Positions 16,711 to 25,331 of a DNA stretch of 64,000 nucleotides are shown one piece after another; within the stretch, counting starts at the first letter, position 1, and every line of letters begins with the position of its first letter. Below the pieces are notes generated by a model that ran no database searches, was not told where the DNA came from, and saw nothing but the letters and a program-made list of their open reading frames with translations. The translations under genes and the position numbers were made by a program. Source of the DNA: Curtobacterium sp. TC1 (GTDB lineage Bacteria > Actinomycetota > Actinomycetes > Actinomycetales > Microbacteriaceae); contig NZ_CP081964.1 in the NCBI RefSeq assembly GCF_019844075.1, forward strand, positions 3,348,001 to 3,412,000, written 5' to 3'.

Positions 16711-17397
16711 ATGTCCGCGGTCGACGATGCCTTCCACGGCCTGCGTCACATGATCAGCTCAGGGCGCCTCGGCGCCGGGCAGCGGTTCCCGCCCGAGGCG
16801 GACCTCTGTCAGGAGCTCGGGGTCTCGCGCGGGTCGTTGCGCGAGGCTGTCCGCATGCTCTCCGCCCTCGGTGCCGTCGAGTCCCGCCACGGATCCGGCG
16901 TCTACGTGTCGGCGCTCCGCCCCGAGGACATCATCGGCAGCCTCGCCCTCACCGTCGGCCTGCTGCCACTGTCCGGACTCCTCGACGTGTACGAGTTGCG
17001 CCGGGTGCTCGAGAGCCACGCCGCGGCCCAGGCCGCCGCGCGCGCCAGCACCGACCTGCTCGACGAGCTCGACGGCGTGCTCGACGCACTCGAGGCCACC
17101 ACGGACGTCGAGGAGTCCGCGCAGCTCGACTCCGACTTCCACGAGGCGATCGCCCGGGCCGGAGGCAACCCGACCATGGTCGCGCTGCTCGGCGTGTTCC
17201 GGAGCCGCAGTCGCGCGTACCAGATGTTCGACATGCCGGACGGGCAGACCATCAAGCACACCAGCGACCAGGCGCACCGGGCCATCGCACGGGCCATCCG
17301 GCAGCGCGATCCGGTCGCCGCAGCCACGGCGGCGGCGAGCCACGTCGCACAGACGGAGCAGTGGCTGCGGCACTACCGTCCCGACCCGACGGGCTGA
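16711..17397 (+). CDS. FadR-subfamily GntR regulator
   Basis: 228 aa. The N-terminal winged helix-turn-helix (AFHGLRHMISSGRLGAGQRFPPEADLCQELGVSRGSLREAVRMLSALG, read in parts) is typical GntR; the C-terminal part is the all-helical FCD ligand domain, with the metal-site pattern Asp...His (DSDFHEAIARAGGN) and later histidines (SDQAHRAI, ASHVAQTEQW). It is divergent from the aminotransferase-ABC operon with two CATCnGATGA sites between, so it most likely represses that operon until its ligand is present. GAGAGGGG precedes the ATG. Confidence 0.92.
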   Translation: MSAVDDAFHGLRHMISSGRLGAGQRFPPEADLCQELGVSRGSLREAVRMLSALGAVESRHGSGVYVSALRPEDIIGSLALTVGLLPLSGLLDVYELRRVLESHAAAQAAARASTDLLDELDGVLDALEATTDVEESAQLDSDFHEAIARAGGNPTMVALLGVFRSRSRAYQMFDMPDGQTIKHTSDQAHRAIARAIRQRDPVAAATAAASHVAQTEQWLRHYRPDPTG

Positions 17398-17444
17398 CAC
17401 GCACGGCGGAACGGCTTGTCTGCAACCAGCGGAGCGGCCGGGAG

Positions 17445-17537
17445 GTGGGCGGCACGAACGAGGACCTCGACCAGGTCGGCACCGGCCCGGCGGGCGCAGA
17501 CGACACCGAGGGTGCGCGGACGACGCCACCTGGGTGA
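17445..17537 (+). pseudogene. Remnant of a PRC-barrel gene 3' end
   Basis: In frame, the segment reads VGGTNEDLDQVGTGPAGADD...TTPPG and stop, which aligns with the last ~30 codons of the PRC-barrel gene at 11591-12016 (MGDPHENLDQAGTGPAGADD...TTPPA). No start and none of the barrel-coding part remain. It lies just after the FadR-type gene. The rest of the 264-bp gap to the tetR gene holds only the repeat hairpin at 17576-17602. Confidence 0.75.
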
Positions 17538-17575
17538 GCGCTTCTGGAACCCGCGCCGTCGCGCCCGCTGGATGC

Positions 17576-17604
17576 GCGCCTCCAGACCCGGGCAGGAGGC
17601 GCGG
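17576..17604. terminator. Hairpin made of two facing dispersed-repeat copies
   Basis: GCGCCTCC (17576-17583) and GGAGGCGC (17595-17602) are perfect arms around an 11-nt loop. Both arms are copies of the recurrent GGAGGCGCGG element in opposite orientation. The hairpin lies between a plus-strand gene remnant and the 3' end of the minus-strand tetR. Confidence 0.6.
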
Positions 17605-17661
17605 CAACGCCCCGCCCCGCCGGTCACGTCGCCGTGACGTCACCCTGACACGCGCCGACCT

Positions 17662-18291
17662 TCAGTCCCAGGGACCGTCCGCGGTGCCGAGGTGTTCCTT
17701 GCCGAGCGACGTGATCGGCAGGGCCGCGAGGCTCGCGATCCCCACTTGCAGGAGCGCCGCTCGCGAGGTCCCGACGCGCCCGATCGCCCCCATCCCCTCG
17801 ATCACCGCGCAGAAGTAGGTGCCGAGCGCCTCCGCGTCGGCATCGGCCTCGACCTCGCCGGCCGCCTGCGCGTCGACGATGCAAGCCGTGTAGCCGGCGC
17901 GGATGGTGTCGAAGGTCTCCGTGACGGTCGCGGCGACCTCCGGGTCACGGGCCGACAGCTCCACCGCCGCGCGGAGCAGCAGCGAGGGTGCCCCCTGCGC
18001 TGCACCGTGCTCCACGGCCACGGACACCAACTGCGTCCGGATCCGTGCGATCGGCGACTCCGCACTCCGCAGAACCGCCTGCACGACCTCGACGGCCTCG
18101 GCGGTGTCGCTGAGGAACGCGCGCATGAAGAGCTCCTTCTTGCCGCCGAACGTGTTGTAGAGGCTCTGCCGCCCGAGTCCCGTCGCCGCGAGCAGGTCGT
18201 CGAGGGAGGTGCCGTCGAACCCGGACTCCGCGAACGTGCGCCGGGCGCGCTCGACGACGTCGGCCTCGTCGAACTTGCGCGGTCGGGGCAT
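17662..18291 (-). CDS. TetR-family regulator
   Basis: 209 aa. The helix-turn-helix is at residues ~10-50 (ARRTFAESGFDGTSLDDLLAATGLGRQSLYNTFGGKKELF, read in parts), typical of the AcrR/TetR branch near proteins annotated as SDR-linked repressors. The C-terminal domain is the helical ligand-binding type. It is divergent from the SDR gene with a perfect 16-bp palindrome between the two, so it probably represses the SDR and itself. GGAGCCC precedes the ATG. Confidence 0.92.
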   Translation of the reverse strand: MPRPRKFDEADVVERARRTFAESGFDGTSLDDLLAATGLGRQSLYNTFGGKKELFMRAFLSDTAEAVEVVQAVLRSAESPIARIRTQLVSVAVEHGAAQGAPSLLLRAAVELSARDPEVAATVTETFDTIRAGYTACIVDAQAAGEVEADADAEALGTYFCAVIEGMGAIGRVGTSRAALLQVGIASLAALPITSLGKEHLGTADGPWD

Positions 18292-18310
18292 GTGGGCTCC
18301 TCGGAAGTCA

Positions 18311-18364
18311 TTGTTGACTGATCAGTCAAGCACGACGTACTGTTCTGGACCAAGCAGTCAACAA
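18311..18364. promoter_or_regulatory. TetR operator region
   Basis: TTGACTGATCAGTCAA at 18314-18329 is a perfect 16-bp palindrome. The half-site TTGTTGACTG (18311-18320) occurs again inverted as CAGTCAACAA (18355-18364), so a second dimer site may overlap the SDR ribosome-binding region. Confidence 0.8.
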
Positions 18365-18382
18365 CAACTCCAGGAGGACTTC

Positions 18383-19129
18383 ATGGTCGGAGCACTGCAG
18401 GACAAGACCGCACTCGTCACGGGCGGTACCTCGGGTATCGGGCTCGCCGTCGTGCGCCGCTTCGTCGCCGAGGGGGCACACGTCTTCGTCACCGGGCGAC
18501 GGCAGGAGGCGCTCGACGCCGTGCGCGACGAGCTCGGCGACGCGGTCACGACGATCCGCGCCGATGCCGCCCGAGCGGAGGACATCGCAACCGTCTTCGC
18601 TGCGGTCGCCGAGCGTGGTCACGGTCTGGACGCCATGCACGCCAACGCCGGTGGCGGCGAGTTCAAGCCGCTCGACGCCGTCACCTCCGAGGACTTCGAG
18701 GCGACGTTCGGCACCAACGTCCGCGGGACCACCCTGACCGTCCAGGGCGCCTTGCCGTTCCTGCGCGAGGGGTCCGCCGTCGTCGTCACCGGATCGACGG
18801 CGGCAGCCGGCACCGAGCCATCGTTCGGCCTGTACGGGGCGTCGAAGGCCGCGATCGCCGCCCTCACCCGCACGTGGGCAGCGGAGCTCGCGCCGCGCGG
18901 CGTCCGGATCAACACCGTCGTCCCCGGGCCCACGGAGGCCCCGGGTCTCGCGGGCCTCGCTCCGGGCAACCCGGACGCGCTCCTCGAGCAGATGGCGAGC
19001 GGTATGCCGTTCGGCCGCCTCCTGCGCCCGGAGGAGGTCGCCGCCACCGTGCTCTTCCTCGTGTCCGACCAGAGCTCGGGGATGACCGGGAGCGAGCTCC
19101 TCGTCGACGGGGGCAGCAGCATCGCTTGA
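18383..19129 (+). CDS. Short-chain dehydrogenase/reductase (SDR)
   Basis: Classical NAD(P)-dependent oxidoreductase, 248 aa. Cofactor motif TGGTSGIG at ~14-21, an Arg pair after the second strand (TGRRQ) favouring NADP, the NAG motif (HANAGGGE), catalytic Ser in TGSTAA and Tyr-x-x-x-Lys in YGASKAA, and the C-terminal DGGSSIA. AGGAGGACTTC precedes the ATG. It is divergent from and probably repressed by the TetR regulator; such pairs often answer to reactive carbonyl or aromatic compounds, but the substrate is unknown. Confidence 0.92.
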   Translation: MVGALQDKTALVTGGTSGIGLAVVRRFVAEGAHVFVTGRRQEALDAVRDELGDAVTTIRADAARAEDIATVFAAVAERGHGLDAMHANAGGGEFKPLDAVTSEDFEATFGTNVRGTTLTVQGALPFLREGSAVVVTGSTAAAGTEPSFGLYGASKAAIAALTRTWAAELAPRGVRINTVVPGPTEAPGLAGLAPGNPDALLEQMASGMPFGRLLRPEEVAATVLFLVSDQSSGMTGSELLVDGGSSIA

Positions 19130-19528
19130 CTCCGTCAGCCTCCTGTCGGGTCTGCATGAAGCTGCCCCGCACGACGCCGGCACCTGGTGGGTTCTGGGAC
19201 TCCTCGCCCTCCCTCGTCGCAGCGCAACCTCTCCTCACGTCCGCCGCCTATCACGCGGTCAGCCGTCGGCGCCGTCTCGATAGCCGATCGGCTAGTGAGA
19301 CGGTGACTGAGTCCTTGGCGGCGGTCGGCGCCGTCCTCTCGCACGCTCGCTGGGCGACCGCTAACGGGCACCCTGCGCGGTCAGAGGATTCGGGTTTGGT
19401 TTCCCCTGCTCACCGCAACCGCTTCTGAGACAGCACAGACGCGGGCCCCGATCCAAGCCCCTCGAACGAGCGGTAGGACCGCCACGCAAAGGACATTAAG
19501 GTTTACTCAGTGTTCAAAGGAGGAACCA
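19130..19528. other. Intergenic region at the left edge of the accessory island
   Basis: About 400 bp without a supported gene. Base composition shifts from the usual high GC to more A/T towards 19490. It contains a GCCGATCGGC palindrome near 19282 and ends with a strong AAAGGAGG ribosome-binding site before the 802-aa gene. No tRNA, integrase or clear direct repeat marking an attachment site was found. Confidence 0.5.
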
Positions 19529-21937
19529 ATGTCACACGAACCCCGCGATCGCGCAGCTCTCGCTCGAGCCTACCCGGACCCCGTGTGGCGACAGCGTTTC
19601 CTAGAATTGCTCGCAATCGTGGACCTCCTGAGCCATTCCGTGATTGAAGGAAACTTTAAGGTTTCAGACGAACTGAACCGGGCAATTGTGCTGAGTGATG
19701 CCGGCAGGAAGGTCCGCGATCAGTTGATCACCAAGGAATCTGTCGATGCCAAGGACGCTAACCTTTTGTGCCTGCTGGGCCTCGTACACCTTGAGCCACT
19801 TATCGACGTCGACAAAATTGATGTCGATCGTCTCATTGAAGCAATTTCAAACTACGTCCTGGATGGGCGAATCAGATTTCCCCTAATCTTCGGTCGGGCG
19901 TTGTACGACGGCGCAGCAAGTCTCATCCCGGAAGAGCGCGCGATTTTGAAGCACGAGGACACTCTGCGTCTCCTAGACGGCAAGCCGCGCGGCGTCTTTC
20001 ACTCTGGCCCGTTCCTGATTGGTCCCTTCGGCGTGCGCAGAGTGGCACATCGACGTGCACTAGCGCCACGTTTGTCCGTGCCAATCCAACACTGTGCGGA
20101 TCTCTCGTGTGCGGCCGTTCACTCCGTGCGACTCACGACAAGCTACGACGCCAGCATCAACAAAACGCGATCGGCCCTGTATAAGGTGCTAGATCAAGTT
20201 TCGAAGGATCCGGCAGACTGGAACGGCTTCGTCCTCGACTTCACCGAGGGTGATTACAACCCGTATGCGATCGATGACGGATCGACACTACCTTTCCTGC
20301 TCGGGGACGGATTCTCCGACGATGAGTTGCGTGTTCTTGTCGGTTATGTGAATGAGCGAACAGAGGGACGCCTTACGGGCGAGGCACGTCGTTTCGACCT
20401 CAAAGGATCCATGGAGAAGTGGCTTCCGGACCTCGATCGCGCACAGTTGCTCCACATACTGCTGACTGAAACGGACGACAATCTCGCCCGCCTACTCGAC
20501 CTAGCGATACGCGACGAGGCGGTTCGGATCCCCGTGGGCGAAGTCCGCCGGCCGGTGGTCAATCATCGAACAAGATCCGGCGCGTGGCGCCTCCGGCCCG
20601 AAGCGAGTTCGCTTGGATACCGTGTTCGCCCCCGCGATGAAACCACGACGCTCCTCCGATTGGCGTCGACCGTCCGCGCAATGTTTGATAAGGACTCACC
20701 GGAGGATATGGATGAGCTTGCCTGGATGCTCCGTGACGTGCAGGGTAAAACGACCGGTGCTCGGCTGGAGGAGTTCCTCCGCCAGGAGAGTCCGCGCGGC
20801 ATAGTTTCGACTTTGATCCTCGGCCGACGGCGGAACGCTCAGCGGGCCGCTGATGCCTTGAAGATTACACTCAGCACGGACGACGACTTCGTAGACCGCA
20901 TCCTGTGGAAGTTGGGCTTCCCGTTGGAGCGTCGCACAGACGTTAGAGATGAATACTGGGACCGTCATCAGGCACTCGAAACCTTTGTCACCACAGCATC
21001 GGCAAGCGCTGAATCGACCGAGCCGCGTTTGAGGGAGATCGCGTCAAACTACTTCGTTGAGCTTGAGCGATTCCTGTTCGATTCGCTCACCTTCACGACC
21101 TGGGCACTACTTACAGACCACGTTACGTCGAAGAGCCCATTCCGGCATCATCACACCGCAGCTAGGGCTTTCACAATTGAGAGGTTGAATGCGTCTGTCG
21201 AGCGGAAGCCTGGGGTAGCTCAGAATGATCTGCGAGAGGACCCAGACCTCAATAGCATTGTGCAGGGTTTTATTCGACTTTCAGATCACCTGGCTAGCCT
21301 GCTTTCTCACAGTGCAGATTTCCTGCGCGATGAGCAGGAGCTCCCGAAGTTCGCTCGGCGCACGGATCTGCAGCGGTTCCCCTTCCGTCACACCATCCCA
21401 TTCCTTGATCTGACCGACTCGTCGCAGCACACGCTCCCGCAGACTCTCCATGCGGTTGGCCAGCAACTAAGTAATTCGGGAATCATGACAGCGCGGAACG
21501 GACTTGCACATGCAAAATCGCAGAGGACCCCAAGTGTCCTAGAGGTCAACGACGCGCTCTCGAAGGCCCGTTCTGCGTTGCGGCTCCTCGAGGAGATCGG
21601 CTGTGTGAGGAACACCTACCAAGCAGTATCGACAAGCATCGATGCATGGGGCCGAGCATCTACCCTGATGCGATCTCACGGGGCGGACATCTCGTTCTCC
21701 GGCCCGAGCGGTTTCGGCATGCTGGGCTTGCCCTCCCTGACGCTGCCCGTGTACCTCATGCAGGGCGCAGTGTTCGCGGAGCCGAACGAGATGCTGCGCT
21801 TCCGCGAGGGTTTCGACTCCGAGTACTCCGAGTACTGGGAGGGGATTCCGCACCGACCTGAACCGGGCAGCCCCGACAGCCCGAGTCAGCCCAACCAGAC
21901 GGTCGAGGAACTCGCGTCTCCTGCTCCGATTGCCTGA
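19529..21937 (+). CDS. Large protein of unknown function with C-terminal HEPN-like motif
   Basis: 802 aa, no recognised family, no signal peptide and no membrane segment. AAAGGAGGAACC before the ATG is a very strong ribosome-binding site. The sequence is mostly helical. A CADLSC pair of cysteines lies near residue ~190, and the C-terminal third contains RNGLAH (R~656 to H~661), the Rx4H pattern of HEPN ribonuclease-type domains, followed by a helix (VNDALSKARSALRLLEEIG) as in HEPN folds. The last ~60 residues are acidic and Pro/Ser-rich, hence likely disordered. Codon use is clearly poorer in G/C at third positions than in the neighbours, which indicates acquisition. The neighbours are toxin-type genes, so a defence or stress role is plausible but unproven. 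Confidence 0.75.
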   Translation: MSHEPRDRAALARAYPDPVWRQRFLELLAIVDLLSHSVIEGNFKVSDELNRAIVLSDAGRKVRDQLITKESVDAKDANLLCLLGLVHLEPLIDVDKIDVDRLIEAISNYVLDGRIRFPLIFGRALYDGAASLIPEERAILKHEDTLRLLDGKPRGVFHSGPFLIGPFGVRRVAHRRALAPRLSVPIQHCADLSCAAVHSVRLTTSYDASINKTRSALYKVLDQVSKDPADWNGFVLDFTEGDYNPYAIDDGSTLPFLLGDGFSDDELRVLVGYVNERTEGRLTGEARRFDLKGSMEKWLPDLDRAQLLHILLTETDDNLARLLDLAIRDEAVRIPVGEVRRPVVNHRTRSGAWRLRPEASSLGYRVRPRDETTTLLRLASTVRAMFDKDSPEDMDELAWMLRDVQGKTTGARLEEFLRQESPRGIVSTLILGRRRNAQRAADALKITLSTDDDFVDRILWKLGFPLERRTDVRDEYWDRHQALETFVTTASASAESTEPRLREIASNYFVELERFLFDSLTFTTWALLTDHVTSKSPFRHHHTAARAFTIERLNASVERKPGVAQNDLREDPDLNSIVQGFIRLSDHLASLLSHSADFLRDEQELPKFARRTDLQRFPFRHTIPFLDLTDSSQHTLPQTLHAVGQQLSNSGIMTARNGLAHAKSQRTPSVLEVNDALSKARSALRLLEEIGCVRNTYQAVSTSIDAWGRASTLMRSHGADISFSGPSGFGMLGLPSLTLPVYLMQGAVFAEPNEMLRFREGFDSEYSEYWEGIPHRPEPGSPDSPSQPNQTVEELASPAPIA

Positions 21938-22455
21938 GGTCGCGGCGTCCGGGCGAACTTTGGGCTGCTCAACGCGGAGCCATCAATCCGATCACGTAGC
22001 GCTGGTGCGTCCCGCATCGCTGTCGGTCGTGCGGCGTCGTCATGAGCGTGTCAAATAGCGGTGCGCTGATTGCGCTTCGCGCGCCGCGCAGTGCTTCGGT
22101 CCAACATGGCAGGGGCGCCGTGGCGTCGGAAGGCTTTCCTGTCTCGGTCAGCGATCGTCTAACCGGCACCCGCAGACTCAGCGATTGCGGACACGACCAA
22201 CTCACCGATCGTGAGCCATGTGCGCTTGCAGCCGTCGACCAGCAGCGTCTGCATTTCCGATGCCCTCTCTCTGCCAGCGTCCCTCACCTGATCGTCCCCC
22301 ACGAGCAAGCATGCCGCCAGCTCGACTTCGAGCTCAGACGCGAGAGTGGCGAAGGCCGGAGCTTCGCGAGCTGCTGAGTCTCCGTCCCGTTAGTTAGCAG
22401 CCCGATGCGGTGACCCAGTCTCGAAGTGGACCGGTGGCCGGCCCCCGCGCCGCTA
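21938..22455. other. Intergenic region inside the accessory island
   Basis: 518 bp between two convergent island genes. No convincing start-to-stop gene. On the minus strand an open stretch from about 22392 down to a TAG near 22165 would read as ~75 codons with protein-like composition (for example LEVELAACLLVGDD and TLLVDGCKRTWLTIGELVV), but it has no ATG start and may be a gene remnant. Confidence 0.35.
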
Positions 22456-23259
22456 CTAGTCCTGGTCCAGATCGTCTTGCAGGCTGGCGATCAGTGATAG
22501 GGCGGTTACTCGTAATTGATTCGCCAACTCCACGTAGTTGCGGGCAGCCCCAGAAGTCGGAACAGCTTCACCGTGAGCCACGTGGTTTCGCAGCGCGAGG
22601 AGGTTGTGCACTGCCTCAAAATATTTGCTAGAGATAACGTCGTTCTTCCGCAGCTGGTCCAGAACGATACGCGGATTTTTACTCGGTCGACCGGGGCCAG
22701 CCGTGACGGCTCGAAGGTCGAACAGTACCTGCGTGAGGGCCGTCCACGACATCATGATTGCCCCGGACGGGTCTCGACTGGGATCGGGCACATACGGTTC
22801 AGCAATCGGTCCTTCTACAACCGTGTCCCGCTCCTCCTCGTGGTCAACAGGATCGCTGCCAGCGCGGCCGCTGGGCGCGGTGCCGCTCACAGGGTCGTCG
22901 CTGTTGCCAGGCGCGGTAGCAGGTCCAGCGCTGTCAATGTCGCTTGGCGCGGTGGAAAGGCCAGCGACAGCCCCAGTGCTAGGCGCGGTGTCAGCACCAG
23001 GCGCAGTTCGGCCGGGGCGGCGCCTGCGCCGGCCCCAGCGCCAGCCCCGTCTTTCTGCCCGTTCGCCATCGAGAATCGACTCCTCGGTGTCCTCCAAGAG
23101 CTCCTGAAACTCGAGTTCACCCCCAAATCCTTTCGCAGTCTTGATGCGGTCGATCAATTTGCGGAGTGGCTTCAGCAAGATGAGCACGATCACAAGCACC
23201 ACCACGGGCCACGAGAGAACTTGTTCGGTCATGCCCAGCGCAAACTCTCTCCAACTCAT
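22456..23259 (-). CDS. Membrane-anchored protein with C-terminal HEPN/DUF4145-like domain
   Basis: 267 aa. One N-terminal membrane helix (VLSWPVVVLVIVLILLKPL, residues ~13-31) is followed by a basic/acidic juxtamembrane segment (GGELEFQELLEDTEESI), a long low-complexity linker with repeated TAPS/TAPG units (~80-150), and a helical C-terminal domain ending LLALRNHVAHGEAV (R~224 to H~229), the RNxxxH arrangement of HEPN/DUF4145 domains. This suggests a membrane-tethered RNA-directed or scaffold HEPN protein (inference). ATG 23259 starts just before the helix; an upstream in-frame start would add a cysteine-rich 28-residue leader and is less likely. It is convergent with the 802-aa gene. Confidence 0.7.
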   Translation of the reverse strand: MSWREFALGMTEQVLSWPVVVLVIVLILLKPLRKLIDRIKTAKGFGGELEFQELLEDTEESILDGERAERRGWRWGRRRRRPGRTAPGADTAPSTGAVAGLSTAPSDIDSAGPATAPGNSDDPVSGTAPSGRAGSDPVDHEEERDTVVEGPIAEPYVPDPSRDPSGAIMMSWTALTQVLFDLRAVTAGPGRPSKNPRIVLDQLRKNDVISSKYFEAVHNLLALRNHVAHGEAVPTSGAARNYVELANQLRVTALSLIASLQDDLDQD

Positions 23260-23458
23260 GACGCAATCATGGCAACACGAGGGCTTGCAGACCAACCCCC
23301 AGTAGTGGCCAACCGACGTTTCCTCCGTCTCGTTGGGCGGCAAGCTGAGGGGAGGACTCAGAACTCGTCACTTGGTCAGGCGTTCGTGGTGAATTTGCTG
23401 CCGTCAAACGCCGACCGCATCAGAGCTCGCTCGTGCCGAGCACGCTCTTCTCGCCTCG

Positions 23459-23893
23459 TCAGCCGATGACCCAGTCCTCGGAAGTGATCAAGTCCACCAG
23501 CCGACCGGGGCCGCCGTTCGTTTCGCCCGAGATGACCATGCCGCCCTCGACCTCCGCGACGGCGATGACGAATGGGTCAGCGCCATTCTTCCGGCCCTGC
23601 TTGACCCAGTTGGGGAACTGCGTGCCGATCTGGCCAGCGATCGCAGCAACTGCCGCTGTAGTTGCGTAGATGCTGCGCTCTCGCCCCGCTCCCTCTTCCT
23701 CGCACCACTCCCGCACAGGCGCGTCCACGGAGGTCGCTTCCGACCATGCCTCTTCGGAAATGTGCATGCGGCCGTCGTCGATGAGCAGGTCGATGCGTTC
23801 CCATAACGCCGGAAAGTTCGGTCGCGGGTAGAATCGCTCCATACCGTCGATGAGCGCGCTCGTGTCGACGGAGTAGACCTGGCCGCCGCTCAT
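23459..23893 (-). CDS. DUF4411 PIN-like toxin
   Basis: 144 aa, PIN-fold RNase-like family DUF4411. The first acidic residue is in YSVDTSALIDG (residue ~10); FPALWERIDLLIDDGRMHISEEAWSEA and ADPFVIAVAEVEGGMVISGE are the family's characteristic blocks, carrying the other acidic residues. The C-terminus (RLVDLITSEDWVIG) is shorter than and unlike the usual KIPDVC...INLLEL ending, so the extreme end may have been altered. The start overlaps the stop of the restored ImmA/IrrE frame (ATGA), the usual organisation of this antitoxin-protease/toxin module. Confidence 0.8.
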   Translation of the reverse strand: MSGGQVYSVDTSALIDGMERFYPRPNFPALWERIDLLIDDGRMHISEEAWSEATSVDAPVREWCEEEGAGRERSIYATTAAVAAIAGQIGTQFPNWVKQGRKNGADPFVIAVAEVEGGMVISGETNGGPGRLVDLITSEDWVIG

Positions 23894-25067
23894 ACCAGCA
23901 CCTCATCGGTCCTGATACGTTCGAGTAGCCTAGGGATCTTATCGTACGACACGTCGAGAAGGTGCGCGGTATCGCGGGAACTGAGCACACCCTCGTTGTG
24001 CGCACGCAGCATCGACACGATGAACGCTGACCCAAATCACGGACCTTGAGCTGGTAGTAGATCGGCGAGTCTTTCCCCGCGCGTGCATCCTTCTCGTCTC
24101 GCTTGAACAACTCGTACGCGGACCGGAACTCCCTGCGCAGTAGCGTGTAGTCATCCCACGTCGCCAGCCGGAGGTTCACCATCCGGAGCAAGGCCGCTTC
24201 CGCGCTGGACCCAAAGCGATCGCCGAGCCCGCGAAGGTCGTCATAGGAGCGGGCTGACACGTTCCGTTGGCGGGTCTCCGCCCGAAACTGCCGCGCCGGC
24301 ATCAGCGTCGCCGCCGCGACCTGGTCACAGAACCGCTCCTCGGGTGAGGCGCCCTCCCGGCTGAGATCGCACAGTGCGCCGCTGCGAAGTCCCAAGTGCG
24401 TGAGCTCGTGCATCAGCGTGAACACCTTGCCGCGTGGCCAATCGCTGCCGTTCAACGCGACGACCGGCGCAAGGTCATCCGCGATTGAGAAGCCGCGCAT
24501 CTCGGCGATCGGAACGCGCTGCACTTGGATGATGAGGTAGCCGCGAGACTCGACACGCCGGACTATCTCACGCAACAACTCGGCGGGCTTTGACCATAGC
24601 AGAGCGGGCAGCTCGTCAAGGGCGAGCTGCTGACGCACGAGCTCGCCGGAGCGCTCAGCATCGTCGGCATCAATTCCGACTGTCTGCAGGACGGGGAATG
24701 GTAGCTCTCCAAGGTCGTCGTGCGCCTCATGCAACGCATCCTGTTGTCGCCGAGCGCGAAGAATCGCCCTCCGCAGGATCGCCGACTCGTCCCCTTCGCT
24801 CTCGGGTCGGCGGAAGTCTGGCACTTCGAACACCGCCTCGTCCTGCACCGGAACCGGCATGAACATTGCAGCCAGCGGCCGGTTGTACGCGGCCGCCGCC
24901 TTCCGCAGCTGAATGATCGTGGGTTCGTGAGTCCCTTGCTCCCACTGGTCGATTCGAGCAGTACTCACTCCAATGCGAGCCGCAGCTTCGCCGACGCCAA
25001 GCCGAGCGGACTCACGTGCCCAAACCAACACGTCCGGCTCGACCGCGAGGTGACGTTGAACCGCCAT
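23890..25067 (-). pseudogene. XRE / ImmA-IrrE protease-regulator, single-base frameshift
   Basis: N-terminal XRE helix-turn-helix (residues ~16-60: GVGEAAARIGVSTARIDQWEQGT) fused to an ImmA/IrrE (COG2856) metallopeptidase-like domain with the zinc motif HELTH at 220-224 and EERFCDQVAAATLMPA downstream. The natural reading frame runs to Gln347 (codon 24027-24029); the next codons make sense only one base back (AFIVSMLRAHNEGVLSSRDT..., ending TDEVLV and TGA at 23890-23892), where the stop overlaps the toxin start. One base, probably a G in CAGGCG, appears to be missing near 24027. Without the shift the protein would run on in a nonsense frame to 23577. Either a real lesion or a sequencing error. 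The role is regulator/antitoxin partner of the DUF4411 toxin. Confidence 0.8.
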
Positions 25068-25303
25068 CAGCTCACCCCCGAGCTACCCATGATGGGAAGC
25101 GTACAGACCCGCACTGACTCTCACGCTCCAGGACGCGGCCAAAGTGGTGCGCAACTCATCGCCTCTGTATGGCCGGTCCTCGACCGCACACCTCCGCGTC
25201 TGACGCCCGCACCGAACACCGCCCGTCTCACATGACCCGTCCGATGCAGATCTCGATGAGCGTCCGCTACCCGGACGGCTGCGGGTCACCAAGAGAACGA
25301 GAA

Positions 25304-25331
25304 CGCCCCGCCAGCCGAAGCCAGCGGGGCG
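25304..25331 (-). terminator. Terminator after nrdF
   Basis: CGCCCCGC (25304-25311) and GCGGGGCG (25324-25331) pair around a 12-nt loop, 22 bp after the nrdF stop. The rest of the 285-bp gap up to the ImmA/IrrE gene shows no other gene. Confidence 0.65.

Noticed and set aside
19130..19528. tRNA or attachment site at the island edge
   Set aside because: No T-arm GTTCGANNC motif, acceptor pairing or repeated end could be found on either side of the island.
23577..24026. C-terminal ~150 residues of the ImmA/IrrE open frame as read without correction
   Set aside because: They are Arg/Ser/Cys-rich nonsense overlapping the DUF4411 toxin; the real end lies in the neighbouring frame.
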